From an uncultured Rhodospirillales bacterium (GTDB lineage Bacteria > Pseudomonadota > Alphaproteobacteria > Acetobacterales > Acetobacteraceae), in contig CAIYSR010000117.1 in assembly GCA_903928895.1 (NCBI GenBank), positions 32,001-89,733 of the forward strand: DNA of 57,733 bases, read 5' to 3'. Each line of letters opens with the position of its first letter. Position 1 is the stretch's first letter. The notes beneath the pieces were generated by a model. It worked only from the letters and a program-made list of their open reading frames with translations. It was not told the origin of the DNA and ran no database searches. The position numbers and the translations under genes are program-made. Positions 1 through 8,804 of this stretch are shown one piece after another.

Positions 1-833
1 TCGCAATCCTGCTCGGCCTGACCGTCGGCGCGGCCGCCCCTGCCGTCGCCGGGCAGGACCGGTTTTTCGAGACCTCCGACCATGTCCGCCTGCACTACAT
101 CGAGGCGGGGCGCGGGCGGCCGATCGTGCTGGTCCCGGGCTGGACCATGCCGGCCTGGATCTGGCAGCAGCAGATCGACGACCTCGCGCGCAGCTATCGG
201 GTGATCGCGCTCGACCCGCGCGGCCAGGGCGACAGCGCGATCCCGGCCGCCGGTTACGAGCCGCATCGGCGCGGCGCCGATATCGGCGAATTGCTCGCCC
301 AGCTCGGCCCGGAGAAACCCCTGGTCGTCGCCTGGTCGTTGGGCGTGCTCGATACGCTGGCCCATGTCCATGACAAGGGTGACGCGGCCATTGCCGGGCT
401 GGTGCTGGTGGACAACTCCATCGGCGAGGACCCGCCCCCCGTCGCCGCTCCGCTCCGCCCCGGCCCCAAACCGCCGCGCGAAGTGGCGATGCGCGCGTTC
501 GTGCATTCGATGTTCGCCCACCGCCAGCCGCAATCCTGGCTCGACCGGCTGACCGCGACCACGCTGCGCACCCCATCGGCCGCCGCCGCCGCCCTGCTGG
601 CGTACCCGGTGCCGCGCACGTTCTGGAAGGAGGCGGTCTACGCCACCGCCAAGCCGGTACTCTATATTGTGCGCCCGAAATTCGAGGGACAGGCCGCCAA
701 CCTTGCCGCCCATCATCCCGCCGCCGAGACGGCAGTGGTGCGCGATCTTGGCCATGCCCTGTTCGTCGACGACGCGCCCCGTTTCAACACCATGCTGCGG
801 GGCTTCATCGCCCGCCGGATCTGGCCCAAGTGA
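1..833 (+). CDS. alpha/beta-hydrolase, exported, 5'-truncated by the window edge
   Basis: The frame is open from base 3 to the window edge, so the true start lies outside. The first visible residues form the hydrophobic end of a signal peptide finishing in an Ala-x-Ala-type site (VAGQ), pointing to export. The fold is alpha/beta hydrolase: a VLVPGW oxyanion strand, a DPRGQGDS loop, a nucleophile elbow AWSLG with Ser at 336-338, and a C-terminal LGHALFVDD supplying the catalytic His. The elbow has Ala in place of the first Gly of GxSxG, which is common in this superfamily. The substrate cannot be told from sequence; such proteins include esterases and haloperoxidase-like enzymes. An A/T hairpin repeat follows the stop. 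Confidence 0.85.
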   Translation, partial: AILLGLTVGAAAPAVAGQDRFFETSDHVRLHYIEAGRGRPIVLVPGWTMPAWIWQQQIDDLARSYRVIALDPRGQGDSAIPAAGYEPHRRGADIGELLAQLGPEKPLVVAWSLGVLDTLAHVHDKGDAAIAGLVLVDNSIGEDPPPVAAPLRPGPKPPREVAMRAFVHSMFAHRQPQSWLDRLTATTLRTPSAAAAALLAYPVPRTFWKEAVYATAKPVLYIVRPKFEGQAANLAAHHPAAETAVVRDLGHALFVDDAPRFNTMLRGFIARRIWPK

Positions 834-842
834 CAACGAGCA

Positions 843-914
843 GAAGTTTTTTGCTTCTTTTTTTCAAAAAAGAAGGGCTTTCTTTTTTTGAAAAAAAAGA
901 AACAAAAAAACTTC
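843..914. repeat. A/T-only nested hairpin repeat, probably a terminator
   Basis: Alternating T and A runs separated by GAAG/CTTC form nested inverted repeats, with outer arms GAAGTTTTTTG and CAAAAAAACTTC. It follows the hydrolase stop by a few bases and precedes the gene at 952. Related copies, sharing the trailing motif ATCCGTTG, lie at 5643-5765. Its position after a gene and its hairpin with U-run suit a rho-independent terminator. Recurrence of the same words also suggests a dispersed repeat family. Confidence 0.7.
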
Positions 915-951
915 ATCCGTTGACTGTGCAGACCCCTGAGGGGACTGCGCG

Positions 952-3426
952 ATGACGGGGCGGCCGACGTTGCGGTCTTTGCTGCCGCTGTTCCTGGTCT
1001 CGTTTGCCACCGTGGGCTTCGAGATTGCGCTGACGCGGTATTTCGCCGTCGCGAAGTGGTCGGAATACGGTTACTGGGTGATTTCGATCGTGCTGGCGGG
1101 GTTCGCGCTGTCCGGCGTGGTGATGGCACTGGCGCGGGATGGATTCGCGCGACACGGCGTGACGCTGCTGCGCTGGCTGCCGCCGGTGCTGATCCTCGCC
1201 GCCGCGCTCGGCTATCGCGGGGTCACCGTGATCGCGTTCAACCCGCTGCAATTGCAGAACCAGGCGACGCTGTGGCCGCAACTGGCCAATATCGGATTGT
1301 ATTACCTCGCCCTGCTGCCGTTCTTTTTTCTCGGCGGTCTGTACATCAGCCTCACCTTCGTGCTGAACCCGACCGCCATCGGCCGAGTCTATGGATTCGA
1401 CCTCGTCGGCGCCGGGCTCGGGGCCTTGGCGGCACTTGCGCTGATGTTCGTGGTCCACCCCTTCGCCCTGGTGCCCTGCCTGCTGGTGCCGTTGGCGCTG
1501 GCGGCCTGCGTGAACGGTCGGATGCCGGTCCTCCTCGTCACCGTCCTGGCGCTGGCGGCCAGCGAGGCGGTGCTGATCCTCGACGACCAAGCCGGGTTCA
1601 ACGACTACAAGCCGATCTATGCCCCGCTGCACGTGCCGGACAGTCAGACGGTGGCGAGCCTGCGCTCGCCGCGCGGGCTCTACATGCTGCTCGATGACTT
1701 CACCGAGCGGGTCGATACCGATGTCTCCAACAATGCCGGGCTGCTCGGGCTGCCGGGTCCGCCGACCTCGTTCGGGCTGTACCGCGACGGCAACCGGCTG
1801 GCGGCGCTGCCACGCGCGGCGATCGACGCGCGCTATGCCGGCGCCACGCTGGCTGCCCTGCCCTACATGCTGCGGACCAAGGCGCGGGTGCTGCTCGGCG
1901 GGACCTCGGGGGGGTTCCGGATCGCCGAGCTTGCGGCGCTCGGGGTGAAGTCGATCGATGCGGTCGAATCCGAGCCCATCATCCGCGCCGCGCTGGAAAG
2001 CGGGCTTGGTCCCTCGCCCGCGCTCGGGGGTGCCGCCCGCATCCTGGCGGACAGCCCGATCGCCGCCGCCCGGCCGGGCCGCTACGACGTGATCGACCTG
2101 TCCGCGGACTTCCTCGACAGCGCCGAGACCAATGCGAGCGCCTTCGCCACCGAGGCGATCGCGACCTATCTCGCCGCCCTGCCGGCGGACGGGCTGCTGT
2201 CCATCCCGGTGTCGATCCGCGAATTCCCGGCCTATGCGGTGCGCATGCTCGCCACCACGCGGGCGGCACTGCTGGCGCGCGGCGTCGTCGATCCGCCCGC
2301 CCATGTGCTGGTGATCCGCTCGGCCTGGAACGTGCGCATCCTGGTCTCGCCCGGCGCGATCCGGCCGGAGGCGATCGCTGCGGCACAGGCATTCGCCGCG
2401 GCAAGGTCGTTCGACCTGTCCTATTTCCCCGGCATCGACGTCGAGGCGGCGCGGGCATCGATTTTCAACGACCTGCCCGCGGTGTCCTTCGCCTCGGGCT
2501 CGGTCACCTCGGGCGAGGGCGCGCATGATGCCATCGCCGAAGAGGCCGAGGCGGTGCTGCGGGGCGAAGCAACCGAGAGCGCGGCCGAGTTCGACCTCGC
2601 GCCGATCACCTATGACCGCCCGGCCTTCTATGCGGTGCTGCGGCTGGACCGGCTGGGCCTGTTGCTGCGGCGGCTCGAACTGCTGCCGCAGCAGGAGATC
2701 GGGCCGCTCATCAATCTCGCCGTGCTGGCGCAGGCGATCCTGATCGCGGCGCTGGTGCTGGCGGTGCCGGCGCTTGGCGGGCGGCGGCTGCGCGCGAGCG
2801 CGCAACCGAGGGGCGGCGTGATGAGCGGCGTGATCGGCGGCGTGCGGGGCACGGGCGTCGGGCGGGCGATCCTGTATTTCTCCGGGCTCGGGCTGGGCTT
2901 CCTGTTCCTCGAGATTTTCCTGATCGAGCGCGCGAGCTTCTACCTCAACGACCGGACCTCGGGCTTCGCCCTGGTGCTGACCGGGATGCTGATTTTCTCG
3001 GGTCTCGGCTCGATGCTGGAGAGCAGGTTCGAGCGCCGGGGGCATTGTGCGGTGGCGGTGGCGGTGGCGTTCGTGCTGCTGTGGGGCGCGGCGATGGCGA
3101 TGTGGTTGCAGGATTTCATGCTGGCCACGCTCGACCTGCCCTGGGCGCTGCGTGCGGCGCTGGTGCTGCTGGCGGTGGCGCCGCCCTCGGTGGCGCTGGG
3201 GCTGCCCTTCCCGCTCGGACTCTCGCGCATGGGCGATGGCGGGTTCCTGCCTTGGGCCTGGGGCCTCAACGGCGCGTTCTCGGTGGTCTCGACGCCGCTG
3301 GCGAACCTGATCGCGCTGCAATTCGGCTTCGACAGGGTTCTTTTGAGCGCCCTGCTGCTGTATGTGCTCTGCGTCGTTTTCTTCCCCCACCCGAAAGACC
3401 CCAAAGCGTGGCCGACACCAGCCTGA
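952..3426 (+). CDS. membrane-embedded spermidine-synthase-like protein (MFS/spermidine synthase fusion type)
   Basis: An 824-residue protein. About six N-terminal membrane helices occupy residues 8-210. A soluble central domain follows, with a degenerate aminopropyltransferase/methyltransferase nucleotide loop (VLLGGTSGGF, residues 313-322) and a following acidic strand (DAVESEP, 336-342). Further helices lie from about 575 to 820. This is the layout of fused MFS transporter/spermidine synthase proteins, whose substrate is unknown. The ATG at 952 is preceded by GAGGGGA at good spacing. Its last 19 bases overlap the next gene, so the two are probably cotranslated. True polyamine synthesis is doubtful because the loop differs from the usual GGGDGG. 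Confidence 0.75.
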   Translation: MTGRPTLRSLLPLFLVSFATVGFEIALTRYFAVAKWSEYGYWVISIVLAGFALSGVVMALARDGFARHGVTLLRWLPPVLILAAALGYRGVTVIAFNPLQLQNQATLWPQLANIGLYYLALLPFFFLGGLYISLTFVLNPTAIGRVYGFDLVGAGLGALAALALMFVVHPFALVPCLLVPLALAACVNGRMPVLLVTVLALAASEAVLILDDQAGFNDYKPIYAPLHVPDSQTVASLRSPRGLYMLLDDFTERVDTDVSNNAGLLGLPGPPTSFGLYRDGNRLAALPRAAIDARYAGATLAALPYMLRTKARVLLGGTSGGFRIAELAALGVKSIDAVESEPIIRAALESGLGPSPALGGAARILADSPIAAARPGRYDVIDLSADFLDSAETNASAFATEAIATYLAALPADGLLSIPVSIREFPAYAVRMLATTRAALLARGVVDPPAHVLVIRSAWNVRILVSPGAIRPEAIAAAQAFAAARSFDLSYFPGIDVEAARASIFNDLPAVSFASGSVTSGEGAHDAIAEEAEAVLRGEATESAAEFDLAPITYDRPAFYAVLRLDRLGLLLRRLELLPQQEIGPLINLAVLAQAILIAALVLAVPALGGRRLRASAQPRGGVMSGVIGGVRGTGVGRAILYFSGLGLGFLFLEIFLIERASFYLNDRTSGFALVLTGMLIFSGLGSMLESRFERRGHCAVAVAVAFVLLWGAAMAMWLQDFMLATLDLPWALRAALVLLAVAPPSVALGLPFPLGLSRMGDGGFLPWAWGLNGAFSVVSTPLANLIALQFGFDRVLLSALLLYVLCVVFFPHPKDPKAWPTPA

Positions 3427-4292
3427 CCCTGACCCGCCGCTCCCTGCTTGCCGCCGCGCCGGCCCTGACCATGGGGCTGCTCGCTGCCGCCCCGAGCCGC
3501 GCCGCGACCGCCTGGAGCCGCGAGGCGTTCCAGGACGCGATGGCAAAATCCGGCCGCCCCGTCTCGCTCACCGATGCGCAGTTCAACGCCATCCAGGCGC
3601 GCAAGCCGGCGGCGCTGAAGCGGATCGAGAGCTATCTCAAGGAGCGTCTCGGCGCGGCCGATCCGGCGGTGATGAAGGCCTTCGCCGAGGTGCCGCGCGA
3701 GTACTACCATTATATGTATGAAGGCCGCCACGCGACGCCGGGCGAGGCCTATGAGGACAATCCCAAGCCCTGGGCGCTGGGCTACGGCTCGGCGCTGTCG
3801 GATTATCTCGGCCAAGCCTACATGACCCAGGTGGCAAAGCCGCAGCAAGGCGACGTGACGCTCGAGATCGGCACCGGCAGCGGCTTCCAGTCCTCGCTGC
3901 TGTCGCGCATCGTGGCGCGCTCCTACTCGATCGAGATCATCGAGCCGCTGGGCAAGGCGGTGGGCAAGATTTTCGCGCCGCTGGGCTACGACAATGTCGA
4001 AAGCCGGGTGGGCGACGGGTATTTCGGCTGGCCCGAGGTGAAGGACGGGTTCGACATCATCATCGTCACCTGCGCGGCCCAATACGCGCCGCCGGAGCTG
4101 TTCAAGCAGCTCAAGCCGGGCGGGCGGATGCTGATCCCGATCGGCCAGCCGTTCAAGCGCGGCCAGTTCCTCTACGTCTATACCAAGGACGCCGAGGGCA
4201 AGGTGCATTCGAAGAAGGATGTCGGCGTGTTCTTCATCCCGATGACCGGCACGATGATGAAAACGCCGGCGCCCAAGGGCAGCGAAGGTTGA
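3408..4292 (+). CDS. protein-L-isoaspartate O-methyltransferase-like protein with Tat-type signal
   Basis: I chose the GTG at 3408, which overlaps the upstream gene by 19 bases, because the 294-residue product then opens with a twin-arginine signal: TRRSLLAA, a hydrophobic stretch and an Ala-rich cleavage region near residue 33. The mature part matches the PCMT family, with SAM motif I LEIGTGSGFQSS (152-163) and a later DGYFGW segment. PCMT normally repairs isoaspartate in the cytosol using SAM, so an exported form is odd. Either it uses another donor or substrate, or it is a repurposed Rossmann fold. An RPE-type start further upstream would bury the signal inside the previous gene and is unlikely. 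Confidence 0.75.
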   Translation: MADTSLTLTRRSLLAAAPALTMGLLAAAPSRAATAWSREAFQDAMAKSGRPVSLTDAQFNAIQARKPAALKRIESYLKERLGAADPAVMKAFAEVPREYYHYMYEGRHATPGEAYEDNPKPWALGYGSALSDYLGQAYMTQVAKPQQGDVTLEIGTGSGFQSSLLSRIVARSYSIEIIEPLGKAVGKIFAPLGYDNVESRVGDGYFGWPEVKDGFDIIIVTCAAQYAPPELFKQLKPGGRMLIPIGQPFKRGQFLYVYTKDAEGKVHSKKDVGVFFIPMTGTMMKTPAPKGSEG

Positions 4293-4305
4293 CGGCTCGG
4301 GCGGC

Positions 4306-5622
4306 GTGCGCCTCCTTCTGATCGCCTTCCTGGTGCTCACCGCCCCCGCACTGGCGTGGGGGCAGGCGCAATCCAATGCGTCCGTGATCGACGCGGCCAT
4401 CCATAGCATCCTGGAGGGCGAGGACGAGCCGACCGCGGCGGCGCTCAAGACGCTGCGCGCGCTTGGCGACCGGGGCGCGGTGGCGCCGCTGATCCAGATG
4501 CTGTTCTGGACCGATACCGCGCCGCCGATCGTGGAGACCCTGGAGGCACTCACCGGGGCGCGGCCGGGGGGGCGGTTTTTCGACTGGATGGTGTGGCAGG
4601 AGGATCATCCGCAGCCTTCTTATGAGGGTTACACGGCGCTGCTGGTGGAACTCCTGACCGGGCTCGACCGCAACTACGACCGCTTCCTGCGGCCTGGGAT
4701 CGCCCACACGATCCGGCTGGAGGAGCTGGCCTGGGGTGGGGTGAAGGTCAACGCGATCCCGCCGCTCGACGCTCCGCGCATGGTGGCGGCGGCGGAGGCG
4801 GCCTATCTGAACGCGGACGACCGGGTGTTCGGGGTCAGCCTGAACGGCGACAGCCGGGCCTATCCGCTGCGGATCATGAACTGGCACGAGATGGCCAACG
4901 ACGTCGTCGGGGGCATTCCGGTGAGTCTCGCCTATTGCACGCTGTGCGGCGCCGGGATCCTGTATGACGGGCGGGTCGAGGGCGCGCCCGCGGCGGTGAC
5001 CTTCGCCACCTCGGGGCTGCTCTACCGATCGAACAAGCTGATGTTCGACCGGATTTCGGAATCGCTGTGGAACCAGTTCACCGGCCGGCCGGTGATCGGG
5101 CAGCTCGCCGGGCTGCCGCTGCGGCTGAAGCAGCTGCCGATGGTGATCGAAAGTTGGGAGCATTGGCGCGCGACCCATCCGGACACGCGGGTTCTCGCGC
5201 AGGAGACCGGCTACAGCCGCGACTACGCCCCCGGCACCGCCTATCGCGCCTATTTCGCCAGCCCCGACCTCGCTTTTCCGGCCGCAGTCCATGACCGCAG
5301 CCTCAAGCCGAAGGAGAAGGTGTTCGGCATCGAGGTGCCGGGTGGGCGCAAATCATGGCCGCTCGCAAGCATCGAGCTGATCCAGGAGCGGGTCGGCCTG
5401 CTCGACGTGGTGCTGATCGGCACGCCCGGCACCGACACCGTGCGGGCCTACGAGGCCACCGGCCACCGCTTTGTCCGGACCGGCGCGGATCGGCTCGGTT
5501 CGGAAGACGGCGACTGGACGGTTACCGAGGCGGCGCTGGTCGGGCCGGGTGGCCGGTCGCTGCCCCGCTTGCCCGGCCATGTCGCCTATTGGTTCGCGTG
5601 GAGCGGCTTTCTGGGGGATTGA
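4306..5622 (+). CDS. secreted DUF3179 domain protein
   Basis: GTG start 13 bases after the previous stop. The 438-residue product has a signal peptide (1-19), a short helical repeat region resembling a HEAT unit (about 45-85), and then the DUF3179 domain with its hallmark YCTLCGAG (210-217), which holds two conserved cysteines. The family's biochemical role is unknown to me. The two cysteines could bind metal or form a disulfide. The tight spacing to the two upstream genes suggests one operon of envelope proteins: membrane spermidine-synthase-like, exported PCMT-like, DUF3179. An A/T hairpin pair follows the stop and probably ends the transcript. Confidence 0.85.
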   Translation: MRLLLIAFLVLTAPALAWGQAQSNASVIDAAIHSILEGEDEPTAAALKTLRALGDRGAVAPLIQMLFWTDTAPPIVETLEALTGARPGGRFFDWMVWQEDHPQPSYEGYTALLVELLTGLDRNYDRFLRPGIAHTIRLEELAWGGVKVNAIPPLDAPRMVAAAEAAYLNADDRVFGVSLNGDSRAYPLRIMNWHEMANDVVGGIPVSLAYCTLCGAGILYDGRVEGAPAAVTFATSGLLYRSNKLMFDRISESLWNQFTGRPVIGQLAGLPLRLKQLPMVIESWEHWRATHPDTRVLAQETGYSRDYAPGTAYRAYFASPDLAFPAAVHDRSLKPKEKVFGIEVPGGRKSWPLASIELIQERVGLLDVVLIGTPGTDTVRAYEATGHRFVRTGADRLGSEDGDWTVTEAALVGPGGRSLPRLPGHVAYWFAWSGFLGD

Positions 5623-5642
5623 GGCTGGGGGATGGCAGGAAG

Positions 5643-5765
5643 GAAGTGCTTCTTTTTTGAAAAAAAGAAGCAAAAAACTTTTATCCGTTGTCGTGCTTTG
5701 CCATGTACGTCGGGCTGCCATGGACAAAGTTTTTTTGCTTCTTTTTTTTCAAAAAAAGAAGCGCT
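5643..5765. repeat. two facing A/T-only hairpin repeats
   Basis: The first unit (5643-5690) and second unit (about 5724-5765) are inverted relative to each other. Both are built from the same T-run/GAAG/A-run words as the repeat at 843-914; the first ends in the shared ATCCGTTG. They sit between convergent genes ending at 5622 and 5804, where a bidirectional terminator is expected. Confidence 0.7.
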
Positions 5766-5803
5766 TTTGTCTTTTGTTTTCTTCTAACTTCCCGCCGGAT
5801 TAC

Positions 5804-6301
5804 TCAATACTTCACGTATTCGACAGAAAAACTGTTGTAGGACGTCGCCGCGGCGACGCGCAGGAAGTCGGCGAGGTCGATTTTGAGGCGCGACGCCGGG
5901 GTGTCCAGCACCCAGGTTGTCTCGCTGCCCTTGATCCGCGCGGTATCGATCGGGCGGACCTGACGGGCGTACTTGGCGCCGTCGGGCAGGCTGGCCAGGC
6001 AGGCATCGATTTCGTGCCGCGTGGTCTCGTAGAACGCGGTGACCCGTGCGGGGGCTGCCTCGTCGTTGGCGACGCAGCGCACAGTGTGGGCCGCCGCCGC
6101 CAGCCCGGCCCAGACCGTGCAGGATGCCCCCGCCAGGAAGGGCTTGCTGTGCCAGTACTGCGGTTCGTCGGGGGCGCCGCGCAGGGCGACGAATCCGGAG
6201 GGCGGATCGGCCAGCACCCGGGTCAGCGCCGGACAGATATCGGCCGCCGCCGCGCCGGGCAGCGCCAGCAGGGCCAGGGCGCAGGCCAACAGGCGGTTCA
6301 C
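5804..6301 (-). CDS. secreted protein of unknown function
   Basis: A 165-residue protein with a clean signal peptide (about 1-19, ending AAAAD) and three cysteines in the mature part that could form disulfides. I do not recognise a domain. The start is GTG at 6301, overlapping the stop of the upstream CpXC gene as GTGA, so the pair is translationally coupled. Part of a minus-strand set with the CpXC protein and, 32 bases before that, the HELGH peptidase-like protein. Function unknown. Confidence 0.7.
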   Translation of the reverse strand: MNRLLACALALLALPGAAAADICPALTRVLADPPSGFVALRGAPDEPQYWHSKPFLAGASCTVWAGLAAAAHTVRCVANDEAAPARVTAFYETTRHEIDACLASLPDGAKYARQVRPIDTARIKGSETTWVLDTPASRLKIDLADFLRVAAATSYNSFSVEYVKY

Positions 6302-7005
6302 GCCTCGACCTCGCTGTCGGCGGGCGCATCCATCAGCAGGCGCTGCATGTCGACGTAGAGACCGGTGTCGAGCGCGGCGCGCAGTGCCTCCCGGCTCGCC
6401 ATGTCGTCCTCGACATCGTCGTAGATCTCGCGATCCAGCGGCAGGTCGGCGATCCCCTTCTCGGTCGCCGAGTCAACCCAGCGCAGGGTGATCTCCTCAT
6501 CGGCGGCGTGGATCAGGCGCAGTTCGGTGCGGCCATCGAACGGGGGCGCCGGGACGTGGCGCAGGACGCTGACTTTCATCACCTCCAGCACAACATCGTT
6601 GATCTCGGCCTCATGGGCGATCAGCTTTTCCCGCAGCGCGGTCCAGCCGAAGACCAGCCGTGGGGTCAGCCCCTCGCCCATTTCCTGCTGTACCGCGGGG
6701 GCGGAGGCGCCGAACGATGCTTCGTAGAGCTCGGTCGCTTCGGCCTCGACCTCGCGCCAGCGGTCGATCTCGGTCATGTCCTCGACCAGGATCCACTGGC
6801 CGCGCGCCATGTCGATGTAGGTGAGGTGCGCGGGCAGGCGCATGCGCGCGCCGCAGCCGGGGCAGGCCATCGCCTGGAAGGTGCCGTCGAGGATTTCGGC
6901 GCGCAGATCGGGTCGCCGGTCGGCGTTGACACTGGCGGCGAGGCGGGTTTCGACCTCCATCCCGCAGCCCGTGCAGGTCGCCTTGGCCGGAATGAAGATC
7001 GACAT
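6298..7005 (-). CDS. CpXC domain protein
   Basis: A 235-residue protein beginning with two CxxC-type pairs (C11/C14 and C48/C51) in the arrangement of the CpXC domain, a zinc-ribbon-like module found in many bacterial proteins of unknown role. The rest is acidic with no recognised motif. The ATG at 7005 is preceded by CGGAGG at 7-base spacing; a longer in-frame reading upstream lacks such a site. It overlaps the secreted unknown by four bases and follows the peptidase-like gene by 32 bases, implying shared transcription. Confidence 0.75.
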   Translation of the reverse strand: MSIFIPAKATCTGCGMEVETRLAASVNADRRPDLRAEILDGTFQAMACPGCGARMRLPAHLTYIDMARGQWILVEDMTEIDRWREVEAEATELYEASFGASAPAVQQEMGEGLTPRLVFGWTALREKLIAHEAEINDVVLEVMKVSVLRHVPAPPFDGRTELRLIHAADEEITLRWVDSATEKGIADLPLDREIYDDVEDDMASREALRAALDTGLYVDMQRLLMDAPADSEVEA

Positions 7006-7037
7006 CGCTAGCCTCCGGTGGGTTGTTTCGAGATCGC

Positions 7038-8693
7038 CTAGTGCTTGGCCGGGGCGCCTTTGTCGGCGGCCTTGCCCCCGAACATGTAGGCGGCCAGCCC
7101 GGCATCGATCCCGTTGGGCGGCGGTTTGGATTTGAAGTAGCTGAAGGCGTAGAGCTCGGCGAAATATTCGCCCGGGGCACGCCACTGGTAGTCGCGGACT
7201 GTGTTCGAATTGGAGCGCGACGCGACCGCGTAGCTCACCCACTCATTGGCGTAGGCCTCGTGGTAGCTGCGTCCGCCGATGTCGTGGGCCTTGCCCCAGG
7301 GCCATTCGGTGTTGCGGCGGGAGAAGCAGAGGTCGAGGAACGTCTCGATCACGTGCCAGTCCGCATCGGACATCGTGCCGGGCTTGCCCTGCTTGGGCTC
7401 CTTGTTCCAGTCATCCTCGCTCATTTTCGGCGGGCGCTTGGTCCTGGCGCCGGCCAGGGCCTTGGTGACCATACTCATCAGTTCGGTGGCATCGATGGTG
7501 AGCGCCTTGCCCTCGCCCGCGGTGAACGCGCCGATCAGGGCGGTGGCGACCGATTTGCGGTCCTCCGCCTTCCAGCCGCCGGCGCCGGGCTTGCCCTGGC
7601 CGGCGTTCATGATGCCGAAGCGATCGTCGACGGAATGGCCGAGCTCGTGCAGGGTGGAGATGCTGAAGCCGTTGGCCTTCACCGGCTTGCCGGTGTCGGG
7701 GTCGACGTAGTTCCATTTCTCCTTGCCGTAGTCGCCCATGGTGATTTCGGCGCCGCCGTAGGCGGCGCCGGTGTTCTTGGTGCCGTCATCGTCGAGCGGC
7801 TGGTAGGAGAGTTTCTGCATCCGGCCCTGCACCACGTCGGTCTCGGGTACCTTGTCGAACATCTCGTAGACCTGCTCGAGATGGGTGTTCTTCATCCCGC
7901 TCGGATTGTCGATTTCGAAGCCGTAGCGCTCCTTCAGCGCCTTGGCGTAGACCTCCTGGACGATGGCCTTGTCCTTGGCGGCCTTGGCCGCGTCGTTGAA
8001 CAGCGATTCGGCGGACGCGTTGACCAGCTTGAGCTTTTTTGCCCGCTCGGCCCGATCGGTCAGCTTGCCGACCTCGGCGATCAGATCGTCGAGATCCGAC
8101 AGGCGCAGCGACAATTCGGCCTTCTTTTTGTGTTTCTCGGGGAGCTTGTCCATCGATTGCTGTGCGCCGTCGCGCATCGCCGTCACCGCCGAGGTCACGC
8201 CTTCGACGGCGGATTTGGAGACGCGGGCGATGTCGGCCTGGGCGTTGCCGGCGGCCTGCTTGGCGCGCGCCACCAGGGCGCTGACCGCAGTCACCCGCTC
8301 GTCGTTGCCGGGCAGTTTGGTTGCGGCGGTGAAGTCGTCGCGCAGGCTCTTGGCCTGGGCCTTGTAGTGGCCGTCATTGAGCCCGGCCTCGGCGACCTTG
8401 GCGATTTGCTCGTCGAGCGCGGTCATGGCCGCCTCGAACTTCTTGGTGTCGCTGGCGACCAGGCGGTCGGCGATCGCCTTGTTGAGGGTGTCGCCGACCT
8501 TCTGGACCCCGGAGGTGACCTTGTTCTTGACCGTATTGAACCCGTCGGTGACGGTTTTTTTGAGTTTGCGCAGCCCGTCGCCGAGATTCTCGTGGACGCC
8601 CTGTCCATTCCCCGCCGCTTCGTCGGCGGGTTGCGGCAGATCGACGCCGAGAACGGCCTTGACCCAGAGTATTCTCGCCGTGTTCTCGGACAT
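7038..8693 (-). CDS. HELGH zinc metallopeptidase-like protein with long helical N-terminus
   Basis: A 551-residue protein; the ATG at 8693 has GGGAGG just upstream. The N-terminal 240 residues are charged, alpha-helical and coiled-coil-like. The C-terminal half holds THELGHSVDD-type zinc site HELGH (349-353) and, about 160 residues later, EYFAELYAF (508-516), which could give the third glutamate ligand as in gluzincins. There is no signal peptide, so export would need a specialised machine. The layout resembles toxin-type metalloproteases more than housekeeping ones, but I cannot name the family. Neighbours (CpXC protein, secreted unknown) do not settle its role. Confidence 0.6.
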   Translation of the reverse strand: MSENTARILWVKAVLGVDLPQPADEAAGNGQGVHENLGDGLRKLKKTVTDGFNTVKNKVTSGVQKVGDTLNKAIADRLVASDTKKFEAAMTALDEQIAKVAEAGLNDGHYKAQAKSLRDDFTAATKLPGNDERVTAVSALVARAKQAAGNAQADIARVSKSAVEGVTSAVTAMRDGAQQSMDKLPEKHKKKAELSLRLSDLDDLIAEVGKLTDRAERAKKLKLVNASAESLFNDAAKAAKDKAIVQEVYAKALKERYGFEIDNPSGMKNTHLEQVYEMFDKVPETDVVQGRMQKLSYQPLDDDGTKNTGAAYGGAEITMGDYGKEKWNYVDPDTGKPVKANGFSISTLHELGHSVDDRFGIMNAGQGKPGAGGWKAEDRKSVATALIGAFTAGEGKALTIDATELMSMVTKALAGARTKRPPKMSEDDWNKEPKQGKPGTMSDADWHVIETFLDLCFSRRNTEWPWGKAHDIGGRSYHEAYANEWVSYAVASRSNSNTVRDYQWRAPGEYFAELYAFSYFKSKPPPNGIDAGLAAYMFGGKAADKGAPAKH

Positions 8694-8804
8694 GTGACCT
8701 CCCGCCTCTGTGGCCCGCACCGTAGGATCATTCTCCAACCGGCAGGTGAAAGCAACGCAGTTTCGTCCGGGCCACCGCGCCGGAGCGGCGGCCCGGGCGA
8801 GCCT

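Noticed and set aside
952-3426. Annotating this gene as speE
   Set aside because: The nucleotide loop is degenerate and the protein is mostly membrane; spermidine synthesis is not supported.
913-3546. Very long open frame (877 codons) antisense to the spermidine-synthase-like gene
   Set aside because: Arg/Gln/His/Pro-rich reading typical of GC-rich antisense shadows; the plus-strand gene has membrane helices and motifs.
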